NCBI RefSeq assembly: GCF_014217605.1
Contig: NZ_CP043640.1
Coordinates: forward strand, 62,001-126,000
Reading direction: 5' to 3'
DNA: 64,000 nucleotides
Origin: Sphingomonas sp. NBWT7
GTDB taxonomy: Bacteria > Pseudomonadota > Alphaproteobacteria > Sphingomonadales > Sphingomonadaceae
Positions 1 to 10,907 of this stretch are shown here, piece by piece (position 1 is the stretch's first letter; each line of letters opens with the position of its first letter). Below the pieces are notes generated by a model. That model made no database searches and was not told where the DNA came from. It saw only the letters and a list, made by a program, of their open reading frames with translations. The translations under genes were made by a program, and so were the position numbers.

Positions 1-1180
1 TGGTGGGCGCATGGACCTCATCCCGATAGGCGCGCGCTTCAACCAGATCGGTTTGCGGCGTCTTGATTTCGATGATGGCAAGGTTGCCGTAAAGGCCCGC
101 TTTCATCACGAAATCCGCGATCTTCCCGCCGGATCCATCAAACTTCGTGCCTCCGACCGCTACCTGATCCCTGAACAATATCACCGGGAGCCCGAATGCG
201 AGCCGCAGCACGAACGGATTGGCGAGGAAAAACTTCTGCCAGAACGCCTCGGCGTGATTTTCGTCGATGCGAAGCGACAGGCGCGCGATCAGATCCTCAA
301 GCGTAATCAGCTCGATCTCTCGGCTCAGGTCGAGCAGATCGACCGGATCGGCCTCCGCGAGTTCCCGAGCAGATGCCTTAACGGTCTTCAGCGCAGCTGC
401 GGCCGCACCCAAGGAGCGCCGGCGACCGGTTTGGCCGAGAGAGCTGGCGAGCGATGTCGCGAGCGCGTCGAGATCCTGCGGCTCGGACCGGTTGCCCGCA
501 ATGCCGAGCTCTCGCTCCACTTGGCCGCGAAGATAGGCCTGCTTTGACTGATTTCCGAACGAGACCGCCGTGTTGTGGCTCCGGCGGATAGCCCGGCGCC
601 ATCGATCGAAGGTGTCGTAGGGGAGGCGGAGCGTGGCTTCTCCCTGTGTGGTTTCGAAATCCTCGCACAGGGTGAGATCCGTGACGCCTTCTACCCGTTC
701 TAGCGCATGGACGATGAAGCGATATTCGTGATTGAGGCCGAAGCCTGCATAGGGTTGGCGGACACAGCCAAGCGGCAGCTCCTCGAACTCCAGCGAGACG
801 TTCCCGTCGCCGCCGAAGATGTTCCCGTGACCTTCAAACGTGATGGACCGGATCTTCCGATATTTCGGCTTGAGGAAATATCGACTGTCGCTCGCGAGCG
901 TCATCGGAAAGGTGGTCAGCCGGTCATGGTCCATGTCGTACTTTGCGAGGACGATCCCTGCATCCGGCGCGACGAACTCGGGATTGGCCGTAACGGCGCG
1001 GGCAATGGCCTTTTCGGAGAGGATGACCTGCAGCATGAAATGTCCGGCACTCCGGGTCAGCTCAAGCCCGAGGGCGTCCTCCGTCCGGTGCGCCACGGCG
1101 TAGATTTGGAGGAAGTCGTCGGTGACCGCAGCGCGCTCGATCTCGAGCTTCTCGGCCGTCGGTCGGATAGGACGTCTCAT
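1..1180 (-). CDS. sduA: Shedu-type anti-phage nuclease (SduA, DUF4263), 3' end outside window
   Basis: Translating the minus strand from the ATG at 1180 gives an uninterrupted frame of about 393 codons running off the window edge. The last 120 residues match my knowledge of the DUF4263/Shedu nuclease domain: an acidic helix with FWQKFFLANPFVL, then GGTKFDGSGGKIADFV and the PD-(D/E)XK core IIEIKTPQTDL followed by a YR pair. The D of ADF and the E and K of EIK are the expected catalytic residues. Shedu proteins are single-gene immune nucleases; the long N-terminal part is the variable, probably sensing, region. The start overlaps the stop of an upstream recombinase fragment (ATGA), so expression may be coupled to it. 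The extreme C-terminus cannot be seen. Family assignment is firm; activity is inference. Confidence 0.83.
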   Translation of the reverse strand, partial: MRRPIRPTAEKLEIERAAVTDDFLQIYAVAHRTEDALGLELTRSAGHFMLQVILSEKAIARAVTANPEFVAPDAGIVLAKYDMDHDRLTTFPMTLASDSRYFLKPKYRKIRSITFEGHGNIFGGDGNVSLEFEELPLGCVRQPYAGFGLNHEYRFIVHALERVEGVTDLTLCEDFETTQGEATLRLPYDTFDRWRRAIRRSHNTAVSFGNQSKQAYLRGQVERELGIAGNRSEPQDLDALATSLASSLGQTGRRRSLGAAAAALKTVKASARELAEADPVDLLDLSREIELITLEDLIARLSLRIDENHAEAFWQKFFLANPFVLRLAFGLPVILFRDQVAVGGTKFDGSGGKIADFVMKAGLYGNLAIIEIKTPQTDLVEARAYRDEVHAPT

Positions 1181-1426
1181 AGGAATTGCGCACCGGCGTG
1201 ATCGTCGAACAGCTCGGCTCTGCGGACATATTCCGAGAGCGCCTGCATGGACTTATGTTGGCTGACATCCTGCATCTTGAAGATGCTGGCCCGATTGTTG
1301 GTCGCTTCGGTCAGGAACCCCGCCCGCAACGAGTGGCCGGCATAGATCGATCCCACGTGGACGGCGGCCTGATAGCGAAGGCGCCGGACAGGATCGTCCT
1401 CATCCGCGCGCGCGGGGCGTTGCTTG
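1177..1426 (-). pseudogene. Tyrosine recombinase, C-terminal remnant
   Basis: The translation ends with YAGHSLRAGFLTEAT, QHKS and an LSEYVRRAELFDDHAGAQFL tail, which is the catalytic end of a tyrosine recombinase (H-x-x-R, H/K and the nucleophile tyrosine). It parallels the end of the recombinase at 2598-3424 but differs at many bases, so it is a diverged relative and not a recent duplication. Nothing N-terminal of the H-x-x-R box remains; the frame runs back into the antitoxin gene next door. Its stop codon overlaps the start of the Shedu gene. It cannot be an active enzyme. Confidence 0.75.
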
Positions 1427-1810
1427 TCAAGCGTGGGCTTCAGCCTTGGTTCGGCGACGTCGTGGCGCTTCGGGTTCCGCTTCCAGATCACCAATCTCCT
1501 TGATAGAGACAGGCGGACGATCGGGAAACTCGGCGACCAGATTGAGATGCCCGCCCATCGCTTCGATGTAACCACGGAGGGTGGATAGGTGCATGTCGGT
1601 GCGCTGCTCGACGCGAGACACGCCGTCCTGACCCATCTTCAACTTACGTGCGATCGCCTTCTGCGTGAGGTTTCGCGCTTTGCGAAGATCGCGCAGGGTC
1701 AGCTCTTCAGCGATCAGGGCGTGCGCGCGCGCCTTGACGCGTGCCTGCCGCTCCGGCGCCATGCTGTTGAAAACATCATCGATGGGAACGGTTTTATATT
1801 CATTCGCCAT
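1427..1810 (-). CDS. HigA-like XRE-family antitoxin
   Basis: A 127-residue protein with a central helix-turn-helix (LRKARNLTQKAIARKLKMGQ, then a VSRVEQRTDM recognition helix), followed by an LRGYIEAMGGHL segment typical of antitoxins that pair with RelE/HigB toxins. I chose the start at MANEY because the ATG lies 8 bases after the stop of a toxin remnant, the usual toxin-first spacing. An alternative start is four codons upstream. The C-terminus is a basic, low-complexity tail. With the toxin reduced to a fragment, this is now an orphan antitoxin; it could still act as a DNA-binding regulator. Confidence 0.72.
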   Translation of the reverse strand: MANEYKTVPIDDVFNSMAPERQARVKARAHALIAEELTLRDLRKARNLTQKAIARKLKMGQDGVSRVEQRTDMHLSTLRGYIEAMGGHLNLVAEFPDRPPVSIKEIGDLEAEPEAPRRRRTKAEAHA

Positions 1811-1818
1811 GGTCGGCC

Positions 1819-1887
1819 TCACTTGCCCGCAAGAGCTGCTAAATGTTCGTCGAAACGCTTGTCGGCCCTGTCAACGCTCAATTGCTG
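1819..1887 (-). pseudogene. RelE/HigB-family toxin, C-terminal scrap
   Basis: The last 22 codons before the antitoxin read QQLSVDRADKRFDEHLAALA, then GK and a stop. The ADKRFDEHLAAL ending is characteristic of DUF891 (Gp49-like) RelE/HigB toxins. An in-frame TAG immediately upstream and no recognisable toxin sequence beyond it show that most of the gene has gone. Its position, 8 bases before the antitoxin start, supports the reading. Confidence 0.5.
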
Positions 1888-1948
1888 CTAACGCGCTTCC
1901 ACTGTGGCTGCCCAACGACAGTCGCTGCATATCGCACGGCCTATTGGA

Positions 1949-2269
1949 TCACGCGAACAATTCGGAGTGTGACCCGGCCCGCGTGAAGTTGATTCTATTT
2001 CCCTCGATCATGTAGATCAGTAGGAAGTCGCCGCCGATATGGCATTCGCGGTGGTCCGCCCATTCCCCTTTCAGAGCGTGGTCCAACCACTCCGGTCCAA
2101 GCGGCGCATCATTGGCGATCAAGAGAAGCATCGCCTCTTTGAGCTGGTGCATATTGTAACGGCCAGAACGCGAGAGCCTGTCCCAATCTTTCACGAAGCT
2201 TTTGGTATAGGCGGCCTCTCGGGGAAGGGAAGCTCGCTTACTGCTGGCGGGCGTCTTGGTCGAGGGCAT
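1949..2269 (-). CDS. YafQ-family mRNA interferase toxin
   Basis: A protein of about 106 residues of the RelE/ParE superfamily, YafQ branch. Visible family marks are YTKSFVKDWDRL near the N-terminus, LGPEWLDHALKG in the middle, and the C-terminal RECHIGGDFLLIYMI and RAGSHSELF, which include the conserved His, Asp and terminal His-x-x-x-Phe. YafQ enzymes cleave mRNA on the ribosome. I chose the start at MPSTKTPA, overlapping the antitoxin gene by 32 bases; a start six codons earlier is possible. It forms an antitoxin-first operon with the DinJ/RelB-type gene at 2238-2519. Confidence 0.82.
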   Translation of the reverse strand: MPSTKTPASSKRASLPREAAYTKSFVKDWDRLSRSGRYNMHQLKEAMLLLIANDAPLGPEWLDHALKGEWADHRECHIGGDFLLIYMIEGNRINFTRAGSHSELFA

Positions 2270-2519
2270 CAAAAACGTCCTGGGCATCGGTGAAACGGGC
2301 GCGGCGCGCCTTCATCAAGGCGCGCGATTCCTCGATGGCTGCACGCGTTTCAGCGTTCGGCACCTTAAGCTCGAACGGCACTGCATGATCTCGGGCGACG
2401 CGCGTGAGAGTCATGCGTACGACGTCGGACACGGTAAGTCCCAACTCAGCCAGCACGGCGGCGGCTTCATCCCTCACGGCTTCGTCGATGCGCGCGCGCA
2501 CGAAAGCGGTCGCAGTCAT
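2238..2519 (-). CDS. RelB/DinJ-family antitoxin
   Basis: A 93-residue protein. The N-terminus MTATAFVRARIDEAVRDEA and the following AVLAELGLTVSDVVRMTLTR form the ribbon-helix-helix DNA-binding fold of RelB/DinJ antitoxins. The C-terminal VPNAETRAAIEESRAL segment is the toxin-wrapping helix of DinJ partners of YafQ. The gene precedes and overlaps the YafQ toxin. A nearly parallel C-terminus appears in the chimeric protein at 35207-35446, which could mean cross-talk. The pair probably represses its own promoter in the roughly 80 bases upstream. Confidence 0.83.
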   Translation of the reverse strand: MTATAFVRARIDEAVRDEAAAVLAELGLTVSDVVRMTLTRVARDHAVPFELKVPNAETRAAIEESRALMKARRARFTDAQDVFDALDQDARQQ

Positions 2520-2597
2520 GTGTGACTCCTCGTCAAATCTCTATTCGGATGTAGCTCAACTGAGCAACAATTACAAGCAGGCATCGGGCCAGGTGCG

Positions 2598-3424
2598 CTA
2601 CAGAAATTGCGCGCCGGCGTGATCGTCGAACAGCTCGGCGCTACGGACATATTCCGAGAGCACCTGCACCGATTTGTGGCGGCTGACGTCCTGCATCTTG
2701 AAGATGCTCGCCCGGTTGGCGGCCGCCTCGGTGAGGAACCCGGCCCGCAGCGAGTGGCCGGCATAGTGCGCCGGATCATAGCCGGCGGCCGCGGCGCAGC
2801 GCTGGACCAGGCGTGCGATGGCGCGGTCGGACATGCGATCGGCGGTGAGCTGGTCGCCGCGTGACAGCCGCCGGAACAGCGGGCCCTCGGCATGGCCGGC
2901 GGCCGCCATCCAGGCGAGCAGCAACGCTTTGGGCCGGATGCGCTTGCCCTCCGGGATCGCGACGATGACGCCCTCGCGGGTCTGGTCGGTCTTCGATTTC
3001 GCGATCAGGAGCTCAATACCTTTGTCGACGAGCGCGACATCGGGCACGTCGAAGGCGACCAGTTCGGACCGCCGCAGCGCGGCCGACATGCCGATCGCCA
3101 GGAGCGCGCGGTCGCGGACCGCGCGCAGGCCATCGCCTTGGATCGTATCGAGCATGTGGCGCAGCGCCGCGGCGTCGGCGGCGCGCTTGCGGACCTTGGG
3201 CTTGCCGTGGGTCGCGCGGATACCGGCGAGCACCTCGAGCAACCGGCCCGACCCCGGAACCGTGTTGGGCGGCGCATGGCCGGCCTGGCGGTGGTAATAG
3301 GCGATCGCCGAGATCCGCTTGCCGATGGTGCGCGGGTTGGTGCCGGCATCGGCGTCGGCGCTGGCGAACACGGCGACGGCGTCGGGGCTCGCCGGCAGCG
3401 GATCGATGCCATGGCGATTTCATG
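2598..3424 (-). pseudogene. Tyrosine recombinase/integrase, N-terminally truncated
   Basis: The catalytic domain is complete: an ALRRSELVAFDV arginine box, a SKTDQTREG beta strand with lysine, HSLRAGF (H-x-x-R), RHKS, and the LSEYVRSAELF tyrosine. The open frame continues upstream of the first possible start through GIDPLPASPDAVAVFASA, which is the core-binding domain, and then meets a TGA at about 3424. The first roughly 50 residues of the usual SAM-like N-terminal domain are missing. The break falls just before the Tn3-family transposase, so the transposon insertion or its flanking deletion probably removed the 5' end. A shorter GTG-initiated product is possible but should bind DNA poorly. 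Confidence 0.75.
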
Positions 3425-3474
3425 CTGGCCGCCAGAGGACCGTCTGACGGACAGAGCGAGAAAGGTCGTGGCAC

Positions 3475-6432
3475 ATGGCAAGGCGGCGGTTGCTGACACG
3501 CGAGGCGCTCGCCCCGCATTACGATCCGCCGACCGAAGAACGGGAAATCGCCCGTTACTTCACCCTCAGCCGTGAGGATCTCGATCTTGTCGGCGAACGC
3601 CGGGGAGCGTCGAGCCGGCTCGGGTTCGCACTGCTGCTGCTCTACATGCGTTGGCCAGGCCGAGTGTTGGAGGCGGGAGAGAGGCCGCCCGGTGCCATCC
3701 TCGCCTTTGTCGCCGATCAGATCGACGTGCCGACAACGGCGTTCGACGATTACGCCCGTCGCGATGAAACCCGGCGCGCACATCTCGCCGATCTCATGCA
3801 GCGGCTCGGCTATACCGCTTTCGACCGGAACCACTTTCGCGCGATCGTGGCGTTCGCGATGCCGGTCGCGCAGACTGCCGCCCAGCCTCTCCTGCTCGCT
3901 GGCACCGTGATCGACGAGTTGCGCCGACGGCGGGTGCTACTGCCACCATCGGCTGTCATCGAGGCGATCGTCAGACACGCGCGCCAACAGGCCGAACAAC
4001 TCACCCATGCAATCCTGACCAACGGCATCGAGCCGGAAAAGCTGACGGCGCTGGACGCCTTGCTGACCCGGCGATCGGATCAGGGGACAACATGGCTGGC
4101 CTGGCTGCGCAATGCCCCGCAATCGCCGGCGCCGCGCAGCATCCTGCGGTTGCTTGAACGGCTCGATCATGTCCGCACGCTCGACCTCGACCCGGCGCGC
4201 GCCACCATGATACCGTCGGCAACCTTCGATCGACTGGCCGACGAGGCAGTGCGGATCACGCCGCAACATCTCGGCGAGCTGGCGGCCATGCGCCGCCACG
4301 CGACGCTCGCGACCGCAGCCATCCGGCTCGAGGAAAGCCTGACTGACGCCGCGCTCACCATGTTCGACAAGCTGCTTGGCAGCATGGTGCGCCGCGCAGA
4401 AAACCGGACGCGCGACAAGGCGATCAGGACCGTGCGCGAGATGCAGGGGCATTTGCGCACGCTAACAAATAGCTGCCGCGTGCTGATCGACGCGCACGCC
4501 AAGGGTATCGACTCCCTTGCGCGTATCGGCCCCTTCGACTGGGAACGGTTCGGCTCCGCTGTCGCCCAAGCGGAAGTCCTCGTCCGCCCCGAGACGATCG
4601 ACCGCACGGCCGAACTGATCGAGCGGCATCGCACGGTGAAGCTGTTCGCCGGTCAATTCCTGCGGGCGTTCGCTTTTCGCGGTGCCGGACCGGTCCAGGG
4701 CATCCTCGATGCGCTCGCCATCATCGCTGATCTCTACCATACCGGCAAACGACGCCTGCCCGACAAGGTGCCGCTACGCTTCGTGTCGGCAGGCTGGCGA
4801 CCCTTCGTGATCCGCGACGGCGTCGTCGATCGCGCAGCCTATGAACTCTGCGCGCTGTCCCAGCTTCGCGACCGGTTGCGGGCCGGCGATATCTGGGTGG
4901 CAGGCAGTCGGCAATTTCGAGACTTCGACAGCTATCTCATTCCGCCAGCCACCTTTGCAGCGTTGCGCGAGAAGGGGCCGCTCCCGCTCGCGATCGAGTC
5001 CGGATTCGATCAACATATTGGGGAGCGCCGTGAGCGCCTGGACCGCGCGATCGAACGGGTGACGGTACTGGCCAGGCAAGGTGAACTGCCCCAGGTCCGC
5101 CTCGATGAAAATGGTCTGATGATCTCGCCGCTGAAGGCGATCACGCCACCCGCCGCAGAGGTCGCGCGTCGCACCGCCTATGATCGTCTCCCTCGCGTGA
5201 AAATCACGGACATCCTGCTCGATGTCGATGCGTGGACCGGCTTCGGCGACTGTTTCACACACCGGCGCTCGGGCCGTCCTGCCGACGATCGCAACGCGCT
5301 GCTGACCGTGATCCTCGCCGATGGCATCAATCTCGGCCTGACCCGCATGGCGGACAGCTGCCGGGGCGCGAGCCTGCGCCAGCTCGCCCATCTGCATGAC
5401 TGGCACATCAGCGAGGCTGCCTATGGCGAGGCGCTGGGGCGCTTGATCGACGCTCATCGCGCAATGCCGCTCGCTGGATTATGGGGCACCGGCGTCAGTT
5501 CATCGAGCGACGGGCAGCAATTTCATGCCGGCGGGCGCGGTGCCGCGATCGGCGATATCAACGCGCGCAACGGCAACGAACCCGGCGTGTCATTCTACAC
5601 CCATATATCGGACCAGTATGACCCTTTCGGCTCGCGCGTGATCGCCGCGACCGCAGGCGAAGCACCCTATGTCCTCGATGGCTTGCTGTACCACCAGACC
5701 GGGCTATCGATCGAAGAGCATTATACCGATACGGGCGGCGCGTCCGACCATGTGTTCGGGCTGATGCCGTTCTTCGGCTACCGCTTCGCGCCCCGCCTAC
5801 GCGATATCAAAGAGCGCCGCCTGCATCTCCTGCCCGGGCAGGAGGCGGGGCCGTTGCTCGCCGGCATGGTCGGCGATCCGATCGCGTACGACCATGCAGC
5901 TGCGCATTGGGACGAACTGCTGCGGCTTGCCACCTCGATCCGGACCGGGACCGTCACCGCCTCGGCGATGCTGCGCAAGCTGTGCGCCTATCCGCGCCAG
6001 AACGGCCTGGCACTGGCATTACGCGAAGTCGGGCGGCTCGAACGCTCGATCTTCATGCTCGACTGGTTGCAGGATATCAATCTGCGCAGGCGAACCCAGG
6101 CCGGGCTGAATAAGGGCGAGGCGCGCAACGCGCTCGCCCGCGCATTGTTCTTCAACCAGCTCGGCGAGCTGCGCGACCGTCGGTTCGAAAACCAGTCCTA
6201 TCGCGCCTCCGGTCTCAACCTGCTGGTCGCCGCGATCATCCTGTGGAACACCCGCTATCTCGAACAGGCATTGGCGGACATGAACACGTCGGACGACATT
6301 GCCCGCCATATCGCGCCGCTGGGTTGGGAGCATATCGCGCTCACCGGCGACTATAGCTGGGAGCGGGACGATCGGCCGGCACCGCATCAGCTGAGGCAGC
6401 TTCGCATTTCACCATCACTTCTTGCCGCGTGA
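3475..6432 (+). CDS. tnpA: Tn3-family transposase TnpA
   Basis: A full-length 985-residue DDE transposase, the usual length for Tn3-family TnpA. The N-terminal DUF4158-like part (residues 1-170, including FTLSREDLDLVGERRG) precedes the catalytic half, where SSSSDGQQFH carries the first Asp, HYTDTGGASDHVFGL the second, and NKGEARNALARALF the Glu. It performs replicative transposition and normally needs 38-bp terminal repeats and a resolvase. I could not find matching terminal repeats flanking the gene, and no resolvase is adjacent, so the element looks like a stranded remnant with an intact transposase. It lies against a truncated recombinase on the left and pyrE on the right. Confidence 0.92.
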   Translation: MARRRLLTREALAPHYDPPTEEREIARYFTLSREDLDLVGERRGASSRLGFALLLLYMRWPGRVLEAGERPPGAILAFVADQIDVPTTAFDDYARRDETRRAHLADLMQRLGYTAFDRNHFRAIVAFAMPVAQTAAQPLLLAGTVIDELRRRRVLLPPSAVIEAIVRHARQQAEQLTHAILTNGIEPEKLTALDALLTRRSDQGTTWLAWLRNAPQSPAPRSILRLLERLDHVRTLDLDPARATMIPSATFDRLADEAVRITPQHLGELAAMRRHATLATAAIRLEESLTDAALTMFDKLLGSMVRRAENRTRDKAIRTVREMQGHLRTLTNSCRVLIDAHAKGIDSLARIGPFDWERFGSAVAQAEVLVRPETIDRTAELIERHRTVKLFAGQFLRAFAFRGAGPVQGILDALAIIADLYHTGKRRLPDKVPLRFVSAGWRPFVIRDGVVDRAAYELCALSQLRDRLRAGDIWVAGSRQFRDFDSYLIPPATFAALREKGPLPLAIESGFDQHIGERRERLDRAIERVTVLARQGELPQVRLDENGLMISPLKAITPPAAEVARRTAYDRLPRVKITDILLDVDAWTGFGDCFTHRRSGRPADDRNALLTVILADGINLGLTRMADSCRGASLRQLAHLHDWHISEAAYGEALGRLIDAHRAMPLAGLWGTGVSSSSDGQQFHAGGRGAAIGDINARNGNEPGVSFYTHISDQYDPFGSRVIAATAGEAPYVLDGLLYHQTGLSIEEHYTDTGGASDHVFGLMPFFGYRFAPRLRDIKERRLHLLPGQEAGPLLAGMVGDPIAYDHAAAHWDELLRLATSIRTGTVTASAMLRKLCAYPRQNGLALALREVGRLERSIFMLDWLQDINLRRRTQAGLNKGEARNALARALFFNQLGELRDRRFENQSYRASGLNLLVAAIILWNTRYLEQALADMNTSDDIARHIAPLGWEHIALTGDYSWERDDRPAPHQLRQLRISPSLLAA

Positions 6433-6469
6433 TATGATCCGGGGATGGGAATTGCCGACCCGCGCCCAT

Positions 6470-6988
6470 TCAGGCGAGCAGGTCATCCATCGTCATGGCA
6501 GCCGAGACAGGAAGATCGGGCAACGCTGCAATCCTGGGAAGTCCATCACCACGCCAGATCGCACAGACTACACCTATGACCGTTGCCCCAGCCTCTGTTA
6601 CGAGCCGGGTAGCGTCCGCGACCGCACCGCCAGTCGTGATAACATCCTCAATGAGCACCACGCGCTTGCCTGAAACGTCGCCCCCTTCGACCGCTAGGCA
6701 AGTGCCGTAGTCCTTCGGTGCTTTCCGAACGAACGCGGCGGGCATTCCTGTGGCAAGCGACAACGCCGTTGCTATCGGCACACCCCCAAGTTCCAGTCCG
6801 GCAAGGATTTCTGCGTTGGCGGGGATCAATGGGATCATCTCCGCGGCCACCCTGCTCAGAAGATCAGGCCGAGCTTCAAATCGGTATTTGTCGAAATATG
6901 TAGATGATAGCTGTCCAGACCGCAGCCGGAACGTTCCTTCCAAGGCAGAGGCAGCGTTGATGTCGGCGGCTAGGGTCGGGTCGATCAT
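6470..6988 (-). CDS. pyrE: Orotate phosphoribosyltransferase
   Basis: A 172-residue enzyme that joins orotate to PRPP to give orotidine monophosphate in pyrimidine synthesis. The PRPP-binding signature VVLIEDVITTGGA is intact near residue 113, the flexible catalytic loop RKAPKDYGTC precedes it, and FRLRSGQLSSTYFDKYRFE near the N-terminus is typical of bacterial PyrE. Length is normal and the ends look native. It stands alone, with no other pyrimidine gene nearby, between a Tn3 transposase and a broken LysR gene, so it is probably a second, mobile-region copy. A chromosomal pyrE is expected elsewhere. Confidence 0.9.
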   Translation of the reverse strand: MIDPTLAADINAASALEGTFRLRSGQLSSTYFDKYRFEARPDLLSRVAAEMIPLIPANAEILAGLELGGVPIATALSLATGMPAAFVRKAPKDYGTCLAVEGGDVSGKRVVLIEDVITTGGAVADATRLVTEAGATVIGVVCAIWRGDGLPRIAALPDLPVSAAMTMDDLLA

Positions 6989-7091
6989 GCGTACGTCTTG
7001 CCATAAGCAAACGGCCGCTTCCCATCACTTTTTGCCGTTCGTTTTCTGTTCTCGCCTAGCGTACGTAAAACTCACTTTCGTGTGGTGACCC

Positions 7092-7292
7092 CTAGTAGCG
7101 CCGTCCCGCTGCTGTGGGCTCGAAGCTGCGCGTCGTTCGAATGATGAGTGTCGCGCCGAGGCGCTCCTCCAGCTGACCGAGCCTCCGGCTGACAGCTGAC
7201 TTCGCGATGTCCAGTGCCGCGGCGGCCGCGTTGATCCCCCCGTTGTCGATCACCGCGACGTACGTCCGAAGGTCCTCGTACTTGTCTGCCAC
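7092..7292 (-). pseudogene. LysR-family regulator, N-terminal fragment
   Basis: Only the winged helix-turn-helix survives: YEDLRTYVAVIDNGGINAAA, AKSAVSRRLGQLEERLGATL, and RTTRSFEPTAAGRRY directly followed by a stop. In intact LysR proteins this box runs on into a linker helix and a 200-residue effector domain, which is absent. The probable start is the GTG of VADKYEDL, as in relatives beginning MADKFEDL; an earlier start about 18 codons upstream is also open. The peptide could in principle still bind DNA, but it is best treated as a remnant. Confidence 0.7.
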
Positions 7293-7564
7293 GCTTGCTC
7301 CATGCGCGGTTGCAGGATCAGGACCGCGCCCGGCGCACGCTAGCACCGATCGGCTGTGATGCCATCACCGGACGACTTTGGCGCTGGGCCGGCGCCGCCA
7401 ACAGGAAACATATCCATGCCGCCAGCCCGCGGGTAACTACGTCTATGCTGGCCCCCGATCCTCAGCTCCCGGACGACAAACCCGGGACGGGAACAGGAAC
7501 ACGCCATGCCACGCCAATAAATCGAGGGCGCGCGCACGTTCGGAGGTCCTTCGCCCGGCGGAGG

Positions 7565-7812
7565 GCTGCCGCCTAAGCGCACCTCGGTTCGCGAACGGTT
7601 CGGCGCACTCCGCAATCCGCCCCCGTTCGTGGTGATGGTGTGGAGGACGAGCCGCATGCTCACGTCGCCACGCTCCTGCTTCGGCTGGTGCGGGCGCTGC
7701 TGCCGATCGTGACGCTCTTCATCGGAAAGCTGATCATCGATGAGGTGGTGCGGCTGGTCGGCATGCCTGAGAAGCTGGTGGCGCTTGCGGACTTAATTGT
7801 CGGACCGCGAAG
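7565..7812 (+). pseudogene. ABC exporter (fused membrane/ATPase type), N-terminal remnant
   Basis: Two frames carry successive parts of one protein. From about 7565 one reads PPKRTSVRERFGALRNPPP and FVVMVWRTS; then, shifted near 7665, ATLLLRLVRALLPIVTLFIG, KLIIDEVVRLV and ALADLI. This matches my memory of the first transmembrane segment of sphingomonad fused ABC exporters. After about 7812 the similarity stops and no ATPase domain follows. The gene is therefore both frameshifted and truncated. The assignment rests on recall of the family, with no search. Confidence 0.5.
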
Positions 7813-7927
7813 ACTTGACTGTGACGTTTTCTTATTTAGCAACCTGTGCTGCCAAGTGCATCTTTATAGCACTGCATTACAGGAAGCCTCAAAGGGCAAG
7901 CAATCCGTTAACCTGTCTTTGCGCATA

Positions 7928-10675
<2,748 letters not shown>

Positions 10676-10907
10676 GTCTTCCCTTACAAGTTACATACCG
10701 TCAATGAGCTCGTCCCCGACAACATCCAAGCTATTCGCTACGTACACTATAAGCGATGGATCCGCTTTACGGCATGTCGCCTCACGCGCGGCAGTTCGGC
10801 AGAACTCGTGTGAAGAACGGGAAAGCAGCAATTAGAATTTCTGGGACGCGAATGCCGGATACGCCATGCCGGCTGAGCTCGGCTGCACACCAGCTGAATT
10901 CCAATCT
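10676..10907. other. Spacer with no recognised gene
   Basis: About 230 bases lie between the start of ppdK and the stop of the acetyl-CoA synthetase fragment. I see no coding frame with recognisable content. The part next to ppdK must hold its promoter, but no convincing -35/-10 pair stood out. Confidence 0.4.

Noticed and set aside
3425..6469. Complete Tn3 transposon with terminal repeats.
   Set aside because: I looked for matching 38-bp ends on both sides of the transposase and found none, so only the gene is reported.
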